DNA from: Hadesarchaea archaeon
GTDB lineage: Archaea > Hadarchaeota > Hadarchaeia > Hadarchaeales > Hadarchaeaceae
Direction of reading: 5' to 3'
Assembly: GCA_003661465.1 (NCBI GenBank)
Contig: QMWE01000028.1
Span: 1-9,180 of the forward strand
DNA: 9,180 bases
A program made the translations under genes and the position numbers. Every line of letters starts with the position of its first letter. Position 1 is the first letter of the stretch. Below the pieces are notes generated by a model that saw nothing but the letters and a program-made list of their open reading frames with translations, searched no databases and was not told the DNA's origin. Below, piece by piece: positions 6,984-9,180 of the stretch.

Positions 6984-7227
6984 GATTCTCCTGGCTTTTC
7001 TCGCTACTTGACGTTAAAAAAGTTTGTGGTTCTTGAATGCAAACTAAATTGGCACCAGCGCATGTTTTTAAGGCTGTGCCCATTAGATGTCGATGGCGCG
7101 GTTTGAGTTGAGGCATGGTGAGGTGCCATGGATCCGGTCCCCGCAGAGTTGTTATAAAAATTGGGGGCAGAACAGAACTCTACCTGCAGTGGAGTAGCAC
7201 TAGAGAGGCACTTGCGATTGGTGTGCA
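6984..7227 (-). other. Intergenic region between the radical SAM gene and argG
   Basis: These 244 bases separate two minus-strand genes. Reading towards argG, a T-rich word (CCCCCAATTTTTATAA, about 7152-7165) could be a weak archaeal terminator for the radical SAM gene or a TATA element. TTAAAAA at 7065-7071 could be a TATA box, giving a leader of roughly 60 bases for argG. I see no tRNA fold, convincing hairpin terminator, known riboswitch or long coding frame beyond shadows of the upstream gene. Confidence 0.35.
6988..6992 (-). promoter_or_regulatory. Shine-Dalgarno site of argG
   Basis: AGGAG on the minus strand, four bases before the argG ATG at 6983, supports this start and independent translation of argG. 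Confidence 0.6.
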
Positions 7228-8757
7228 CTAAGCTTCTATGGGGGCTAACCTTGAAATGGGAGCAGAAGATACTTCTTTTGTCGGGTCGATTCCTTCCTTC
7301 ATGAGTCTTAAAGGCCCTTTCAGCTGATGCCGAAAAGACCGCAACACTACTTCTTTGACAAAAAACTTTTGAATTCGGTTGTGAAGATGTTCTTCTGCCA
7401 GTTTTGGTGCCCACTTAAAGTCGTGCTCCATGCACGTAGCAAGCAACTTCCAGTGTTCTGGCAGCATATGTTCCTTGAGGAAAAATTGACCTCCATTCAG
7501 CTGCCCTATGGGAACGAAGAAGAGTGGAACGATGAGGGACTTGAACCCGCGCAATTTTTCAACAAGTTCGATCGTCAGTTCAACGTCCTGGGGGGTTTCG
7601 CCGGGAAGCCCAGAGATAAGGGTAGAGCAGGGGACCCACCTGTTTTCAGCCAAAATCTCGTGTGCTCTGATAACGACTTCACTCCACTCCTCTGGCTTAA
7701 ACGGGAGAGGCTTCCCTGGCATGTACCGCTTCACGAGTTCAGGTGAGGCGGTTTCAATCCCTACCTGACCGGAATACCACGGAGCCTTGTTTCCACGGCT
7801 ATCGAGCAGTTCTGTGATTTTTCTGATCAAATCGGGCCTGCACGCCACAGAAGCGAAAGCGAAGTGAGATATCCATACATGTGGAGTGAGCTTTGAGACT
7901 TGCTCAAAGAGCTGAATTACTTTGGTTTCATCAGGAATTGGACCTTTTGCCCCATAGCGGAGTACATCCTCCGCATGCAAACAAACGCCCTCCGACCCTT
8001 CTCTCAAGTTGATTTTTACTTCCTCCAAGATCTGGTGTAGAGGTCTAGATCTCAGAAACTTGAGGTTGGGAAGACAAAACCGACATCCCCTCCCACAGCC
8101 TCTGGAGATTTCAATAAGACCGCCGATCGTTTTGTGCTTGATATTTGGGATTCGCTCCAAGGGAACCATCTCTCCATGGACCACCCGGGGAATGGGCTCC
8201 CCTCTCAGCGCACGTTTAACGATCTCCACACCGGTGATTTCTCCTTCTCCTATAATTACACAGTCGATACCATACTTGTCCAACACTTCTTCGTCTTCCA
8301 GTTGCCATGCCCCTGGCCCACCCACTATCAGTTTTCCTCCTCCATTTGAGTCTAAAATCTCCCTCACTTTTTCAACTGTTTGCTCGAAGAAAAGGGCAGA
8401 GAAGGTTTTTCTTTCTAGGAGGCTACTAAATGTGGATGATGCTGGCCCAAATCCTCTTGGATCATTAGAAGTTATGCCGACCACCTTTGTCTCCCTGCCA
8501 ATGACCTCCTCCAAGTGCTCGGGATGGGCCACCACAACATCGATTCCGGCTTCCGACAGAGCAGCTTCCATCTTTCTTGTTCCTGCGGGGGCAGCTACAG
8601 CCATGTGTTTTTTAGCTTCCACAGAAGGGCACAGGAAAAAGCGGTAAAGGGGATCAGGAATAAGTTTGGGAGCACAGGCAGCAAATCCAACGAAGAGTGA
8701 ACCGCCATATTCAGATGCGAGAGTTCGATCCATCGTTAGGACGACTTGAGAAGTCAC
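7228..8757 (-). CDS. B12-binding-domain radical SAM protein, substrate unknown
   Basis: From the GTG at 8757 this is a 509-residue COG1032-type protein: a Rossmann-like cobalamin-binding-type N-terminal region followed by a radical SAM barrel. VVGITSNDPRGFGPAS, IVGGPGAW and CVIIGEGEITGVEIV are typical of the first part. I see no DxHxxG, so cobalamin, if bound, may be base-off without a protein histidine. SRGCGRGCRFCLP holds the CxxxCxxC cluster (C221, C225, C228) that binds a 4Fe-4S cluster and S-adenosylmethionine. GQVGIETASPELVKRY and LISGLPGETPQDVELTI are standard barrel motifs. The GTG start is preferred because AGGAGG lies eight bases upstream. An ATG at 8799 would add 14 residues but has no ribosome site. 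Relatives include methyltransferases and cyclases such as the BchE type. No partner or substrate can be deduced from argG downstream. Confidence 0.88.
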   Translation of the reverse strand: MTSQVVLTMDRTLASEYGGSLFVGFAACAPKLIPDPLYRFFLCPSVEAKKHMAVAAPAGTRKMEAALSEAGIDVVVAHPEHLEEVIGRETKVVGITSNDPRGFGPASSTFSSLLERKTFSALFFEQTVEKVREILDSNGGGKLIVGGPGAWQLEDEEVLDKYGIDCVIIGEGEITGVEIVKRALRGEPIPRVVHGEMVPLERIPNIKHKTIGGLIEISRGCGRGCRFCLPNLKFLRSRPLHQILEEVKINLREGSEGVCLHAEDVLRYGAKGPIPDETKVIQLFEQVSKLTPHVWISHFAFASVACRPDLIRKITELLDSRGNKAPWYSGQVGIETASPELVKRYMPGKPLPFKPEEWSEVVIRAHEILAENRWVPCSTLISGLPGETPQDVELTIELVEKLRGFKSLIVPLFFVPIGQLNGGQFFLKEHMLPEHWKLLATCMEHDFKWAPKLAEEHLHNRIQKFFVKEVVLRSFRHQLKGPLRLMKEGIDPTKEVSSAPISRLAPIEA

Positions 8758-8765
8758 AAGTTTGG

Positions 8766-8771
8766 CCTCCT
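8766..8771 (-). promoter_or_regulatory. Shine-Dalgarno site deciding the radical SAM start
   Basis: AGGAGG on the minus strand sits eight bases before the GTG at 8757, inside the longer frame that opens with ATG at 8799. Its strength and spacing argue for GTG as the true start. Confidence 0.65.
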
Positions 8772-8801
8772 GTGCACTCTGTATTATATACAAACTCATG
8801 C

Positions 8802-8811
8802 CTTAAATTTT
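8802..8811 (-). promoter_or_regulatory. Candidate TATA box for the radical SAM gene
   Basis: AAAATTTAAG on the minus strand would place a start site near 8781 and give a leader of about 24 bases holding the AGGAGG site. A second AT-rich word, TGTATATAATAC at 8781-8792, is a better TATA word. It is too close, however, for a transcript that keeps the ribosome site. The choice between them is a guess. Confidence 0.3.
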
Positions 8812-8953
8812 GTTCAAGTAGGAAGATGAATCAATAAATCCGAGCCGCGATTGTCCCAAAATCAGGAGCCACTTGGCGTCTTCGATGCGTGGACATGCAA
8901 GATAATAGTTTGAACCTAGGGGGTCGAAGAAGGCCAGAATCCTTCTTTTTGAC

Positions 8954-9088
8954 ATGCCGCATCATGAATGTGAAACAGAACCGATAAATTGTCGTTGTAT
9001 TAATAAAGATGTGGAAGAGCGGTGTTCAGCTTGCCGTTTAGAGGTCCATTGCCCAGGTTTTCCAAAATACACATCCAGCGGGCATTAG
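8954..9088 (+). CDS. Possible cysteine-rich 44-residue miniprotein
   Basis: An ATG-to-TAG frame encodes 44 residues with six cysteines (C6, C13, C15, C24, C27, C33) and four histidines. They are arranged as HHEC, CRC, CSAC and HC, a density that suggests metal binding (zinc or iron-sulfur). No ribosome site precedes the ATG, and I do not recognise a family. Its second half overlaps, in another frame, the apparent start of the helix-turn-helix gene, so both cannot be independently constrained there. It may be a chance frame. If real, it would be a small zinc-finger-like protein encoded just upstream of a regulator. Confidence 0.25.
   Translation: MPHHECETEPINCRCINKDVEERCSACRLEVHCPGFPKYTSSGH
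8982..8991 (+). promoter_or_regulatory. Candidate TATA box for the right-edge regulator gene
   Basis: CGATAAATTG would put a start site near 9012, some ten bases before the GTG at 9022. TGTATTAATAAAG at 8996-9008 is an alternative. Both lie within the possible cysteine-rich frame, so at most one reading is fully right. Confidence 0.22.
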
Positions 9089-9180
9089 AAATCATAGCTA
9101 GTCGGAGAAGAGTGGGGCGAATGGAACTAGCAAAAAAATTGGGGGTGGGTGAGGGAAGCGTCCGTACCATTTTGAACATC
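9022..9180 (+). CDS. Helix-turn-helix DNA-binding protein, N-terminal part
   Basis: A frame open from 9007 to the window end has a plausible GTG start at 9022, giving 53 residues before the cut. Residues 13-53 look like a winged-helix domain. FSKIHIQRALEIIASRR forms a first helix and VGRMELAKKLGVGEGSVR a helix-turn-helix, in which GVGEGSVRTIL fits the turn and recognition helix. This pattern (GR..LA..L.....VRTIL) is one I associate with archaeal regulators such as DUF4443-type proteins, but from so short a piece the family is a suggestion. The start is uncertain: TTG codons at 9031 and 9049, or the ATG at 9121 inside the helix-turn-helix, are alternatives. The gene is divergent from the radical SAM gene and could regulate it, which is inference. 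Confidence 0.6.
   Translation, partial: MFSLPFRGPLPRFSKIHIQRALEIIASRRRVGRMELAKKLGVGEGSVRTILNI

Noticed and set aside
7004..7414. 136-codon minus-strand frame overlapping the 3' end of the radical SAM gene and the gap
   Set aside because: It is out of frame with the radical SAM gene over half its length, its composition is low-complexity Ser/Thr/Asn, and it has no ribosome site or recognisable motif.
8009..8647. 212-codon plus-strand frame inside the radical SAM gene
   Set aside because: It is the complement of a gene with clear family motifs, and its Ser/Pro-rich product is typical of an antisense shadow.
8860..8960. Possible tRNA or C/D box RNA in the region upstream of the right-edge gene
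   Set aside because: I could not find paired acceptor and T arms, nor a proper C box with a matching D box.
1..9180. CRISPR array
   Set aside because: No regularly spaced direct repeats of 20 bases or more were seen.

Overview
This window most likely comes from an archaeon of moderate GC content, possibly a euryarchaeote-like lineage; that is an inference. It rests on AT-rich TATA-like boxes at archaeal distance from several starts, Shine-Dalgarno sites matching the archaeal 16S tail (GGAGGTGA, AGGAGG, AGGAG), a radical SAM protein that resembles one I recall as common in archaea, and a helix-turn-helix protein of archaeal flavour at the right edge. I cannot name the species, and a bacterial host is not strictly excluded.

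Layout. Bases 1-576 are the 3' part of an IS200/IS605-type tnpB, which enters from the left. It is followed by a probable right-end hairpin at 589-609 and a terminus near 617. That terminus abuts, and seems to supply the stop codon of, a minus-strand gene at 614-1231 for a small, tyrosine-rich, membrane-anchored helical protein of unknown function. A divergent promoter region at 1232-1390 separates it from the arginine genes.

The core of the window is arginine biosynthesis in two converging operons. On the plus strand argB (1391-2317), argD (2301-3476) and argF (3473-4402) overlap one another. On the minus strand argG (5748-6983) and argH (4399-5751) share an ATGA junction. The two operons meet tail to tail with their stop codons overlapping at 4399-4402. 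Together they encode N-acetylglutamate kinase, acetylornithine aminotransferase, ornithine carbamoyltransferase, argininosuccinate synthase and argininosuccinate lyase. Acetylglutamyl-phosphate reductase (ArgC), the acetyl-transfer or deacetylation enzymes (ArgJ or ArgA/ArgE) and carbamoyl-phosphate synthase are not in the window and must lie elsewhere.

Upstream of argG on the same strand, after a 244-base gap, lies a cobalamin-binding-type radical SAM protein (7228-8757, GTG start preferred). Its substrate is unknown. To its right is a 264-base divergent region. It contains a possible 44-residue cysteine-rich miniprotein (8954-9088), overlapped in another frame by the start of a winged-helix-like DNA-binding protein that runs off the right edge (9022-9180).

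No CRISPR array, tRNA or rRNA was recognised. The points most worth a second look are the IS end at the stop codon of the membrane protein and the TnpB guide RNA it implies, the divergent ArgG/ArgH motifs, the orphan radical SAM enzyme, and the cysteine-rich small ORF.
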